A stretch of DNA of 30,969 nucleotides from Seminavis robusta (taxonomy: Eukaryota > Bacillariophyta > Bacillariophyceae > Naviculales > Naviculaceae): NCBI GenBank assembly GCA_903772945.1, contig CAICTM010001351.1, forward strand, positions 1 through 30,969, read 5' to 3'. Each line of letters opens with the position of its first letter. Position 1 is the stretch's first letter. A model generated the notes under the pieces. It did not search any database. It worked only from the letters and a program-made list of their open reading frames with translations, and was not told where the DNA came from. The translations under genes were made by a program, and so were the position numbers. Below are positions 19,767 to 29,077 of this stretch, one piece after another.

Positions 19767-21310
19767 GGTGATGATGCAGAAAGATTCGGTGTGACGCAGT
19801 GAGATTCCCACACACTGACTGGAGCTGCTACCCTCGATGGAGATCTACCAACTTGGTACGGGTAGGGTAATGGTATCAGCGGCTTAAGCTGAAGATAAGA
19901 GAGCTATTGCAAGTGATGGAAGTCCAAATAGCTTCCTCTCGGGATAACATCAAGAAGCGAACAGCAGGAGCAACACCGGTACCATGGAGGTTCTTGTTCT
20001 TTTGTCCTGAATGAGTTTTTTCTTTTCTCACAAGATTGACAAATTACTGTAGCAAAACTGCGAGCGCTGGCGCGATCGGCAAGGTTCAATAAAAACGTTC
20101 CCACGTTCTAAGTATTATTAGGGTTATTAGGTTAATTTCAGCTGCTGCGCGCACAGCGTGGATACAGCTGAACCCGTGGATATTAACCAGCCAGCAAGGC
20201 ACTGCTGGAAAATAAAAACAACAGCGTGACTTGAGGCTTGCTTCCATGGAGTATTCCCGGGAAAGCGACTTCGGGGAAGCTAACTGCAGCCGTAGTAGTT
20301 TATCGGATGAGGATGTTCCTTGCTGCTAAGCCTCGAGGAGCTGTAGAATAGCAGGGAAAGGGAAGCAACTGTTGCCGCACCGGCACTCTACCTGGTACCG
20401 GTACCACCGTGCCGTGCATCTGCCTTGTGGCTGCCTAATTTTTAGGCAGTGAGCGAACGATATGTAGATGAGGCTATCGGGCAAATCAAAGGGTGCCACC
20501 GCGCACACCAGAGCTGGTCACACCCGAGACAACCAAGACAAAGAGGCCTGTCATGATGCCTGACAATGCCTCGACAAAAGGCTTTGTGCGCCTTGCTTCT
20601 TTATGTCAGTGCTGTTCAATTACGGAGTACAAGGGGGTTGTGCCTGTCTGACTTGCTCATACTTCGACAAATGTTCCCACGGGGACGGCCTCAACGGAAA
20701 CTAAATGGGCACGTACAGATCGGATTGCTACACCTACGATTATACTGATGCGAATCGATATCTTGCTTTCTCTTACGAGAATTCCTTTTTGCTCGAGCTT
20801 CCTCGGGACCAAGCAAAACAAGGTACCGGTGTCATGAACGTACGTGCGCTCCCATCTATCTTCTATCCGTTGGTTGCTTCCCACCTCAGCTAACTGCTCA
20901 TGACTCATAGGCAGTGTGCACGGGCATGCATTGCCGGTACTGACTGATAGCTAATTGTTACATGTGCGCTTCATGTGGAGAGAGCAGAGACGGTATTCCG
21001 GAACATGGTTGTGAAGCCAGCTAGTAGCTTCCTGAAAGATAAGGAAGTTGCTAGTAGTAGACGTTGCCTGTTGTTATGCATGGATCCCGTTAGTTAATGG
21101 TAGTTTTATGCTAAATGAAAATGAAAATGTAATATGTAGTATGTAGTCTCTATCATGTGCAGTTGTGCATATGGAAGTGTCCATCCATTCACCTTGTTCA
21201 AAATAGATGCTGCATCGCACTTGCTTGGGTACTGCAGTCAGTCAATAGAGCAGTTTATTGCCATATGTAGCCAACACGTAGCGTATGTAGTTTGAGTGTA
21301 GATTGCTTCT
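19767..21310. other. Intergenic region, no gene seen
   Basis: About 1.5 kb between the phosphatase start and the cyclin stop, containing the phosphatase promoter and cyclin 3' UTR. Only short frames of about 60-80 codons occur, with no recognisable domain. It carries ACCGGTACC near 19975, GGTACCGGTACC at 20394-20405 and GGTACCGGT at 20822-20830. Scattered CTAGTAG and GTAGTATGTAGT stretches occur at 21020-21140. No tRNA-like cloverleaf was recognised. Confidence 0.5.
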
Positions 21311-22237
21311 TCAATGACTACAACTCCGCTGGAGCACGTCACGGGGAGAATTCATGAGATCCTGCTTCAGGGGATTGGCTTTGCTGGAGCGCAAGCGAGA
21401 GTAACCATCCTGACACTGAGCATCAATGGTGTTCATGAGTTCTTGAAGGCTAATGTTTCGTTCCAAAGACAGATGCAACTGCGACACCGCATCAACGACA
21501 AGTTTGGAGTTATGCTGAAGACCAGCAACGTTGGACATCAAATCAAAAATCTGCTGGCGCTGCCAGTAGGGTAGGGTAGAACCATCTATTCGCTCAATCG
21601 CCAGGAGCATGCCAGCATAAGCAATCACAGATGGAGGATACTTGACAAACTTGTAGAGACACACTGAGATTTCGGAAATGAAGCGTGTCACTTCAGCAAT
21701 CAAGTACCGGGTCAGTGGGATCACTGAAGGGGGTAACATGCGTAGGAATTGACGGAGAAAGCAGACTGGCGTGGGAGGATGAACGTTCCAGTTGAGCGCC
21801 TTTAACATCTTGATCTCCATGTCAATCACATCCTGCTCGTTGAACAAGCCACGGCCAAGCTTGACCATGCTATCCAACTTGACCAGGGTCGAGTCGTACA
21901 GCTTGATGGCGAGCTGCAGCGCCGTCATGGCAGCCAACTGAAACTCGCGTCTCGACACCACCAGCCCATTGATCAATGAGAGATCCAGATAATAGGCAGC
22001 TACTGCCACGGAGTCTCGTCGAAGATTGCAATGGTCCACCACGCCGTACATCCACTCCACGATCCTTTGCCGCCATGACCCATCAACGACTCGATCGGAG
22101 ATATCCGTCTGAGTGGCGAGGTAGTCAAACCTTCGGTAGATCGTGGACTCTTGCTTGCGCATGATACGAAGGGTATCTTCGATCTCAGCCAAGGAGGATC
22201 CCTCCATGTCCAACGGGGTTGTTTCCATCATTGTCAT
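21311..22237 (-). CDS. Cyclin, probably a diatom-specific cyclin (dsCYC)
   Basis: A 308-residue protein. The frame extends upstream to a TTG at 22351, but the first ATG is at 22237. The cyclin box starts with WRQRIVEWM (55-62 region), equivalent to the conserved MRAILVDWL helix. Lys112 in LAIKLYD and Glu141 in DMEIKML occupy the positions that contact the CDK in typical cyclins, so kinase binding looks intact. LNWNVHPPTPVCFLRQFL marks the end of the N-terminal box, and a second, weaker alpha-helical cyclin fold runs to about residue 265. The N-terminus is short with no obvious destruction box, which argues against a canonical mitotic cyclin A or B. Diatoms have many such divergent cyclins, several reported to respond to nutrients or light; assignment to that group is by resemblance only. 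Confidence 0.82.
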   Translation of the reverse strand: MTMMETTPLDMEGSSLAEIEDTLRIMRKQESTIYRRFDYLATQTDISDRVVDGSWRQRIVEWMYGVVDHCNLRRDSVAVAAYYLDLSLINGLVVSRREFQLAAMTALQLAIKLYDSTLVKLDSMVKLGRGLFNEQDVIDMEIKMLKALNWNVHPPTPVCFLRQFLRMLPPSVIPLTRYLIAEVTRFISEISVCLYKFVKYPPSVIAYAGMLLAIERIDGSTLPYWQRQQIFDLMSNVAGLQHNSKLVVDAVSQLHLSLERNISLQELMNTIDAQCQDGYSRLRSSKANPLKQDLMNSPRDVLQRSCSH

Positions 22238-23412
22238 TTTGCTGCTGTATGTGATGGTTGAGCTGGAGGGGGTATTTATGAGAACGTGCTGAGCCGAGGA
22301 TCCAACAAGCCTTCGAAAGGAAGCAAAGATGCGCCGTTCTGGAAGGACCAAAAAAGATCCTGTGGCCTCGGAGCGAGAAAGCAGTGTGGGAACAATTTAT
22401 GACCGAACTTTTGTCACTGGCATCTCACCTCTAAGTGGATTCAGATGTTCAGCGAGCTAAGTGTTAGAGTACTTAGCCACAACGGCTCACGTGCCCTCCG
22501 TCCACGTTTTGCCGGCTGCGTGGAGCCTAAGTCCAAACTAGTTATCTTGGCGTGTGACAACGAAAATTGATACTGGGGATAGGCAAAGAGCGACAAAGTG
22601 CGCCGCCAATTCAGGTCTAAGAAACAGAGAGGAAGGGAAAAAGCCCTACAGTCTTTGGAGTGTTGCAACTCCAGTTAGAGAGCACCATTTTTGTTGACAA
22701 AACGCCAGCGACCGGCCGTTTCAATGGCCGCAACGGACTGTGACAGGTGCACCCAAGAACAACAGAGTACATGAGAATCCCATTTCCGCTTTGAGTCATT
22801 TCGATTGACGTAACCTCGTCGAACAAAAGGGGATAATTACATCTTCGATTCGATTCTCATATTCTCAGAATTTCAGATCCTCACATGCTGCCGGTTGAGT
22901 GACACTCCTAGCTAGCTACTAGTACCGGTAGGTGCTTGCTTGATTGGGCGCAAGGCCCAGCCACCACACGGAGTAATCTGAACCTTTGGCGACAACAGTT
23001 CTTACGGTCATGAGAAAAGCACAAGGCCTGTAATTCTTAGGTAGCATCAATGGAGATCAGCCACAATCCTCCTCAAAACAAAATTGGCACGCCATGGCCA
23101 CTACTCTTGCAACGTTGGCCATGGCCCACACTTTCGGAGACATTGGCTGTAAAAAGTTGTGTGCGTTTGCCACAGCTTGCAATAATATATGTTCTTGGAC
23201 ATGTTTGTTCGATTTGCTCTACACTAAATAAACGAATTGCGGCTCTTATTAGTCGTCAAGGGCTGTTAGCACTCTGGCTAGCCAGCAGGCAGGGTCCTGG
23301 ACCTCATCAGTGATGGTCCATTCCTTTATATTAGAATAGATCTGCTGGGCTTGGATGACTTCTTGTTCAGTTTCCAGTATGATAACCTTTATTTCACCTA
23401 TGCATATGAGAC
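22238..23412. other. Intergenic region upstream of the cyclin gene
   Basis: About 1.2 kb without a supportable gene. The nearest 200 bp should contain the cyclin promoter. A short ATG-initiated frame at 23050-23313 (87 codons) has no recognisable motif. CTAGTACCGGTAG occurs near 22918. 23320-23412 borders a TIR element and is AT-rich. Confidence 0.5.
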
Positions 23413-23792
23413 CCTGGACCGTCCGACGGTTTTCGCTCAGGCTTTAAAAAACTGTCACCACTGGTTCTCATTTAAGGGCATGTTTTAAGGGCATGTTAGT
23501 TAAGGGCATGTTTAAGGGCATGTTGCCGATTTAAGGGCATGTTTTAATGGCATGTTTATTTAAGGGCATGTTCATTCGTGATAAGGGTACGTTCTATGGT
23601 GTTTCAATGAAGGCTTAAGGGCATGTTTCGAGGCATTAGGGTCATGTTTTAAGGGCATGTTTATTTAAAGGCATGTTTAAGGGCATGTTGAAGATTTAAG
23701 GGCATGTTTAAGGGCATGTTTTCAAACGGATTGCAGTCGTGGGAATTTCAAGTTGTTTAAATCCTGACTGAAAACCGTCGGACAGTCCTGGA
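23413..23792. mobile_element. TIR-bounded element filled with TTAAGGGCATGTT repeats
   Basis: Left arm 23413-23447 and right arm 23757-23792 are inverted copies of about 35 bp with only a few mismatches; both share TGTCCGACGGTTTTC or its close equivalent, followed by TCAGG and TTTAAA at the inner side. Between them, 23471-23722 holds about 15 copies of TTAAGGGCATGTT in one orientation at irregular intervals. There is no ORF. No convincing target-site duplication could be identified outside the arms. The structure fits a foldback or MITE-like element, or a structured regulatory array. Confidence 0.7.
23471..23722. repeat. Array of about 15 TTAAGGGCATGTT units
   Basis: Units recur directly, sometimes abutting (TTTTAAGGGCATGTT) and sometimes separated by up to about 35 bp. 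About five are degenerate (for example TTAATGGCATG, ATAAGGGTACG, TTAGGGTCATG, TTAAAGGCATG). The core GGGCATGTTT is the best conserved part. Confidence 0.9.
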
Positions 23793-24395
23793 GGCCTCCA
23801 AAGCCACCGTGGAGAGAAAGGGTGGACCGAGGTGGTTTGGTTGCACGTGCCAATGCCTATGTGTTCCATGGATGAATTTCGATTTGAGATGCTTGTTTGG
23901 TTATTAGGGGAGATTCAGTCGTACTTTCCACGTGTTAACCGGTGAATTTGTCGGTTGCCTGAAGTGTTAACTGGTGAAGGGGTTACGGATACTCGAACGA
24001 TTAAAGTGAGTCATGGATACTATTAGGTTACGGATACTCGGATCGTTGTTCTACTACTGCGGATGTGGAAGGCAGGGTTAGGCATAAGCGTTCGCTTAGA
24101 CGGCTTCTCGTGGTCTTTACGTTCTTTGTATGAATTAGGTCGCACGTTGACATGCTTAATAGCATGCATCCGTCTAGTCGTAATGGTTGGTCTAGTTCCA
24201 CCAAGTCGTTGTCGTATTGGTTGACTGTGTGCATGGGAAACCAGGATTTGAGGTTTACTTCCTCGCCTTCATGGATCAAGCAACAGAGTTGCATCATACC
24301 CCGCAAGTGGTTGTAGGCGATGAAGGCTACGGTGGCAAATTCCCGTTTCGTGAACTCCACCATTGACATGTAGTCGCTAAGAGTTGCGATTAGAC
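23793..24395. other. Unassigned region with one weak minus-strand ORF
   Basis: Between the TIR element and the left long direct repeat. A minus-strand frame of 113 codons starts at an ATG at 24369 and ends at 24028. Its translation (MSMVEFTKREFATVAF and on) has balanced composition but matches no family I recognise. It could be a remnant of an exon or of another retroelement. The short phrase GTTACGGATACTCG is repeated near 23981 and 24027. Confidence 0.3.
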
Positions 24396-25046
24396 TAGTA
24401 ACTATCCACAATTTTTAATTCTCAAATATGGCAAACAATAATTCTATTGCGAATGGGGTTCCTATGGACTTAGAGGTGATACGGGTGTATCTGCAGGAAT
24501 ACTATGGAATTCCTACGATAACTTTTAGGAGCGAGAGCTCTGGATCCCGTCAGAGATAGCTCCAACAGCTATGCTGGCCTACAACTCCAGCATGCACAGT
24601 TGGCTTATCTCCAGCAAAGCAGCAAGAAAGGATCGTCCTTTCTACCATAGTTAAGAAAATAGTACGAAAGATTGAGACCGATCCTGATTAGCTTGTAGCC
24701 CCTTTGATACCGCAGCAGTTGATACCTATCCTGTTGAGGCCGGGCAGAAGCAGTAGGAGGTAGCAGATAGTACTGTTCCCAGACTGCCACTGCACGATTG
24801 AATAACGAAGGCCCCCAGCTCCTGAGGTGAGCTGGCCCAAAGGGCCCAGCAGAGAGCTCTGCTGGCCCTCCTGTCTGACTGACAGGACCAAGTCCTTGGT
24901 TTGGTGCCTACTGGAGGTGTTGGAATACTCCTGAGGCACGACAAGGCTCCCTGAACTGCCTGACTACCGCTGTCCCTGAGGAAGGGTTTCAGCGAGACCC
25001 AGTCCACTACTTGAGTATTGGAACTGAACCTTCAAGAAACTTATTG
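24396..25046 (+). repeat. Left long direct repeat (putative 5' LTR)
   Basis: It starts at TAGTAACTATCCA and ends at CAAGAAACTTATTG, after which the two copies diverge abruptly. The last 480 bp align closely with the right copy, whereas the first 130 bp are much more divergent. It contains a row of hairpins at about 24814-24900, including CCAGCAGAG/CTCTGCTGG, CCTGTC/GACAGG and ACCAAG/CTTGGT. Confidence 0.75.
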
Positions 25047-26116
25047 GATTAACAGTCGCATAGATTTGCAGGCAGTTCTTCATAAGGGAAGAAGAGACCC
25101 CCTTGACGAGAAAAAGGATCTCTTCGAATTACACTACAGCCACAGTTGGATTCATTGGATTTCATTGGAATTTGGTGGTGATTTCAAGGCCCATCTTGAA
25201 GTCTTATCCCCACAACCTTCTGGTCAATTTTGATACTTCCAACCTTCACCACAGTGACAGGAACCTTTGACTTACCACTCCTACAAGGCCAACACCATCA
25301 CCATTGCCTTGAAAAAGGACCTAGATATCAACCAACTTGACAACAACAAATCGACGAGAGCCACTCGACGCAAGCTAGACTACCAGCTGGATAGCTAGCA
25401 CGAAAGAGAGGAAAAGCACCCAATTCACTCGAAAGAAGTCAAAGACAGCGAGTGAACGCGAGACTTATTGTTCCCCCACCTATCTTGGCAATCGAGCAAC
25501 GCTTTTACGCTTTGAGGAACGGGCTTATTCCTTTCCTGTCAACCAGCGAATTACGTGATTTATTCTCCGTTCCGAAAGCAGGCACACATCACGTAAGCTC
25601 GCTGCGCTCACATTTTAAAGGTTTTACGTGGTCGAGTCATTGAAAATCGCGATCTGTACGGAGCGATTGATTCGAGCAATCAACCAAAGAAAGAAGCAAC
25701 TCGGAGAGCCCTCGAGGCAACCAAGAGTTCAATTCGCTTGGCTGAAAGTGTTACCAGTGGATCCGCCACCCTTTGTTTAGTCAGTGGGTCACTCACCTTG
25801 GATTCTGGAAGCTTTTGTGGGGAGATTCATTGGACCCAAGTTGACTGGCTCCACAGTGGCAAAATCACCAAAACCAAGGCAATTCCCAGCACCAAGGCAA
25901 CACAGGAATCAGGTCCCAGCCCTTGTACCTGGTCTACCTCATTCCAACAGACATAGATTGAATTTCCAAGACCCCTATCAAGGTCCCAGGAAGCCCCCTT
26001 TGTGTTTTCCCAGCTACAGTTGAGTCAGCCTCTATTCCACTGCAACAAGAGCTGAAAACCAGTGCTTCCACCGGTACAGCAGGTACACCTCTCCTTTGTC
26101 AGTAACAAGAGGCACC
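25047..26116 (+). other. Element interior, 5' part, with coding-like fragments
   Basis: No intact ATG-initiated gene is seen. A frame at 25452-25643 reads like real protein (RFYALRNGLIPFLSTSELRD and on), and a second frame from about 25610 to 25956 continues in similar style, as if one gene had been frameshifted near 25615. The region may be a captured host-gene fragment or element leader sequence. Confidence 0.3.
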
Positions 26117-27229
26117 ATGTCTTTCTACGGTTTCTACAGCGATGTGAGTGACCCTTATGCCCCTGGCTACTCCGAACGTTGGTGGCACCGCGTCTACTCT
26201 GGGCAACAAGTCCAAGGTAGCCACACCTGTACCCGCCCCACACACCACGATGGAGCTGGCAACAGCAACCTAGCCTACCGCCACCAGTACCGGGACACAC
26301 AGCCACCAGTGCCACCACCAGATGAATACAAATCCGTCTTTTACATTCTAGAGAAGACACCGGCACCACCTGTGTCAACAGTGTTCCCACCAGACGCATA
26401 CAAATCACCCTTCGACATTCCTGAGAAGAGGCCGGCACCCATGGCCTATGGTAGGACCAATCACCAGCTGGGCGATGGGGAGATTTCAGAGCTGTCGCCC
26501 GACAGCTCCAGTTGTCACCCAGATCTCATTGATGCGCCAGCCATGGAAGACGTGCTGGTCCGCTTTCAAAGGCAACAGGTCACCGTTGCCCGGCAACTCG
26601 ACCTCATGAGAGCTGACCACGAGTCCCTCAGACGAAACCTGAGAGCTGATCATGAATCATTCAAGCAAGACATGAGAGCTGACCACGAAACCTTCAAACG
26701 AAAGATGGAAGCTCAGTTCATCGCCTTGAAGGACCAACTGGCAACTCAACTGGAAGCCTTGGTCGTGGTAGCTGCTAGGCCACCTGTCACAGCACCTACA
26801 CCTGCTTTGACACCATCAGTTCATGGGGAGACCAATGCCACTCCACTGTCAGCCATGGGCAGTGCTGATGGCGTCCACAAGCCGACTGGTGACAGCGCTA
26901 TTGGTTCCCAACGGCTCCACAGCCCAAAGAAGCAGCAGCGCCACAGGGCTACTCGTTCCAAGCAAGATGCCATTGCCATCCAGCAACGATTGACTGATGC
27001 CCTCTTGGCCACCAACCAGCTGCCCACCAATGTAGCCACGGCTCCATCTCCCAAGCTAGCTTGTGGAGAGTTGCCTGTCGCACGACCCATGCGTGTTCCA
27101 GCTACGAGCCACCAGCTGCCCAGTGCCACACCCTTGAATGCCCTCGCTGGTGCCCATCCATCGTTGGATGATGGGGAGATATCGAGCTTGCCAGCCCTAG
27201 TAGTCATCCAACCTCTGGGAGATCCATGA
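26117..27229 (+). CDS. Gag-like coiled-coil protein of the non-autonomous element
   Basis: A 370-residue frame from the ATG at 26117 (context CACCATG); the frame opens slightly earlier at a non-ATG codon. Residues 1-25 are Tyr/Ser/Trp-rich (FYGFYSDVSDPYAPGYSERW). About 70-115 has two similar Pro-rich phrases (PPDEYKS and PPDAYKS). About 145-225 is a predicted coiled coil containing three copies of an 11-residue unit, RADHES(L/F)(R/K)xx(L/M), from residue 165. The rest is Pro/Ala/Ser-rich and disordered. No zinc knuckle or protease motif is seen. It ends at TGA (27227-27229), but the same frame stays open without interruption to 27781. I infer a structural, Gag-like role from its position between long direct repeats and its self-assembly-prone architecture; no homologous family is recognised. 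Confidence 0.45.
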   Translation: MSFYGFYSDVSDPYAPGYSERWWHRVYSGQQVQGSHTCTRPTHHDGAGNSNLAYRHQYRDTQPPVPPPDEYKSVFYILEKTPAPPVSTVFPPDAYKSPFDIPEKRPAPMAYGRTNHQLGDGEISELSPDSSSCHPDLIDAPAMEDVLVRFQRQQVTVARQLDLMRADHESLRRNLRADHESFKQDMRADHETFKRKMEAQFIALKDQLATQLEALVVVAARPPVTAPTPALTPSVHGETNATPLSAMGSADGVHKPTGDSAIGSQRLHSPKKQQRHRATRSKQDAIAIQQRLTDALLATNQLPTNVATAPSPKLACGELPVARPMRVPATSHQLPSATPLNALAGAHPSLDDGEISSLPALVVIQPLGDP

Positions 27230-28209
27230 TGGCAAACCCTCCAGCCAGCAAGCAACCAGCTTCCCAGAGCTGGCGCCAACAACTTCCAGTTGCACAACCA
27301 GATAGACCAAGTGTGCCTCCCACCTCCAGTCAGCTTCTACAACAAGAGCACAAGAGCAGACCACACAGTGGTGACCCCCAAGCAACCTGCTCCAAGCACA
27401 GAGCACACAAGGGTCCCACCACAACAACATTGGCAGAGACCTAGTGGTCCTCACCACAGTGACACCCAAGGTCCCAGCCTGGTTCCCACAAGAACACCAA
27501 CCTATGGCACAGCAATGCCACAAGACTCGTACCCAATGAGGTGCCGTTGTCTTGATAGGACCAGCCTTGGTCCAACCATCAACCAGTCCATTGCCAGGAG
27601 CCCCACCAAGCAGATACCCCTGCTTTGGTGGAATCCATGGGAGCAACCACAGCAAGCAACTTTGACCAAGCAGCTTTGTGTCTCCTACCCAGAGCTGACT
27701 GCCATGGTTCGCCTTCCAGAAGCTGACCCCCACCATGCTTTCTACACCAAAAATGGCTGCCATCGGCATACTACACGATGATGAACCAAATCCGGTGACG
27801 CCCCTGATTTTCGGACGGGCAACGACTATCGTCCCTGTCTGAGTACAGGCCATCCATCCCATCCGTCAAGAGGACATTGGATTGCGGGGCAAGAAGGAGC
27901 TCCACTGTATGCTTGCCCGCAGCTGAATTCAGGCCTGTTGGCAAACCACTAATATTTTGCCTACATATGAAGAATAACAAACAACATATGATAGCAACAG
28001 CACCCGCAACGACACCTACCGAGTATGGCCATGCTGACGAAGCACGCAATCCATTTACGCCTACCTTTTCGGCTCAGCAACCAACAAACCATGTGCAAGT
28101 CCTTCCACAGTTGAGATCCCCCTTCTTGCATTGTGTTCCACTAGAAGCCGATGCTGAGTGGCCAATGAATGTTCCGTTCATGGGAGAGTATGTATTGTAG
28201 ATAGTTAGT
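27230..28209 (+). other. Element interior, 3' part: ORF continuation and short terminal ORF
   Basis: The frame of the Gag-like ORF continues from 27230 to a TGA at 27779-27781 (about 183 codons) after a single in-frame TGA, with the same Pro/Gln/Thr-rich style. A different frame then holds a 77-codon ATG ORF at 27967-28200 ending nine bases before the right long repeat. Neither has a recognisable domain. No strong polypurine tract precedes the repeat, only GGGAGAG near 28183. Confidence 0.4.
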
Positions 28210-28824
28210 TAGTAACTATCCATAATTAATCCCCTCTCATATGCCTATTCTATTCCGACATGGGCGTTCCCATCGAGAGCTGAGTCAATACGCGACTCAG
28301 GAATCATGGAGATCACGATAACTTTTAGAGCGAAGCTCTGGATCCTCGGAGATAGCTCCAACAGTATGCTGGCCTACACTCAGCACCAGTGCTTTTTCCA
28401 GCAAAGCAGCAAGAAGGATCGTCCTTTCTACATAGTTAAGAAAAATAGTACGAAAGATTAGACCGATCTGATTAGCTTGTGAGCCCCTTTGATACCGCAG
28501 CAGTTGATACCTATCCTGTTGAGCCGGGCAGAAGCAGTAGAGTAGCACGATAGTACTGTTCCCAGGCCACGCACTTGAATAAGCAAGTGCCCCCAGCTCC
28601 TGAGGGAGCTGGCCCAAAGGCCCAGCAGAGAGCTCTGCTGGCCCTCCTTCTGAGGACAGGGCACAAGTCCTTGTTTGGTGCCTACTGGAGGTGTTGAACG
28701 GAATACTCCTGAGGCACGACAAGGCTCCCTGAACTGCCTGACTACCGCTGTCCCTGAGGAAGGGTTTCAGCGAGACCCAGTCCACTACTTGAGTATTGGA
28801 ACTGAACCTTCAAGAAACTTATTG
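28210..28824 (+). repeat. Right long direct repeat (putative 3' LTR)
   Basis: Second copy of the 24396-25046 repeat, about 36 bp shorter through many one- to few-base deletions. The hairpin row is at 28571-28674 and includes GCACTTG/CAAGTGC, which the left copy lacks in intact form, and ACAAG/CTTGT in place of ACCAAG/CTTGGT. The long minus-strand frame across it (28297-28785) is probably a by-product of the repeat. Confidence 0.75.
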
Positions 28825-29077
28825 TCCTATTGCATTAAGACGTTAGGGTACTAGTTACAAAGGTTAAATACCTTTATTGTGGTGACATTCATGACTATAA
28901 CCCTCAACCAGGCCACTAATTAGCGGGCTGCAGTGACAACGATAGGAACAATGGGAAGGGTGTGATTGTTGGTGAGAGGTATTTCATTCCGAACTATAGC
29001 TACACAATCATCGAATATAGGGAGGACGGCGCTGTGAACGAGGTATTAAAAATTGATTAATTCTTAATTGTTTTAAA
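28825..29077. other. Spacer between long repeat and gag pseudogene
   Basis: About 250 bp. On the plus strand a 46-codon open stretch without ATG (28920-29060) reads GERYFIPNYSYTIIEYRED, which looks protein-like, but it is too short to assign. The end at 29045-29080 is AT-rich. Confidence 0.35.

Larger units (their letters stand above)
24396..28824 (+). mobile_element. Non-autonomous LTR-retrotransposon-like element
   Basis: Two long direct repeats (24396-25046 and 28210-28824) in the same orientation enclose about 3.16 kb. The interior has a Gag-like coiled-coil ORF on the plus strand but no recognisable protease, integrase, reverse transcriptase or RNase H, so any mobility would depend on proteins supplied in trans (LARD-like). 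The ends are not classical TG...CA. No 5-bp target duplication was found, and neither a tRNA-Met primer site nor a clear polypurine tract was identified. An alternative is a segmental duplication of a structured repeat around unrelated sequence. Confidence 0.5.

Noticed and set aside
21020..21062. Possible stem-loop between AGTAGCTTCCT and AGGAAGTTGCTAG
   Set aside because: Only about 12 of 16 positions pair and the site is far from the end of either gene, so it is not called a terminator or element.
23471..23722. GGGCATGTTT units match the p53 half-site pattern RRRCWWGYYY
   Set aside because: p53-family factors are not known in diatoms; the match follows from any GCATGT-centred motif, so no p53 response element is claimed.
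24726..25007. Minus-strand frame starting MDWVSLKPFLRD, repeated at 28297-28785
   Set aside because: It exists because the long direct repeat is duplicated; the two copies differ by frame-changing indels, which argues against a conserved protein.
28920..29060. 46-codon plus-strand stretch reading GERYFIPNYSYTIIEYRED
   Set aside because: Looks protein-like but has no start codon, is preceded by a stop and is too short to assign.
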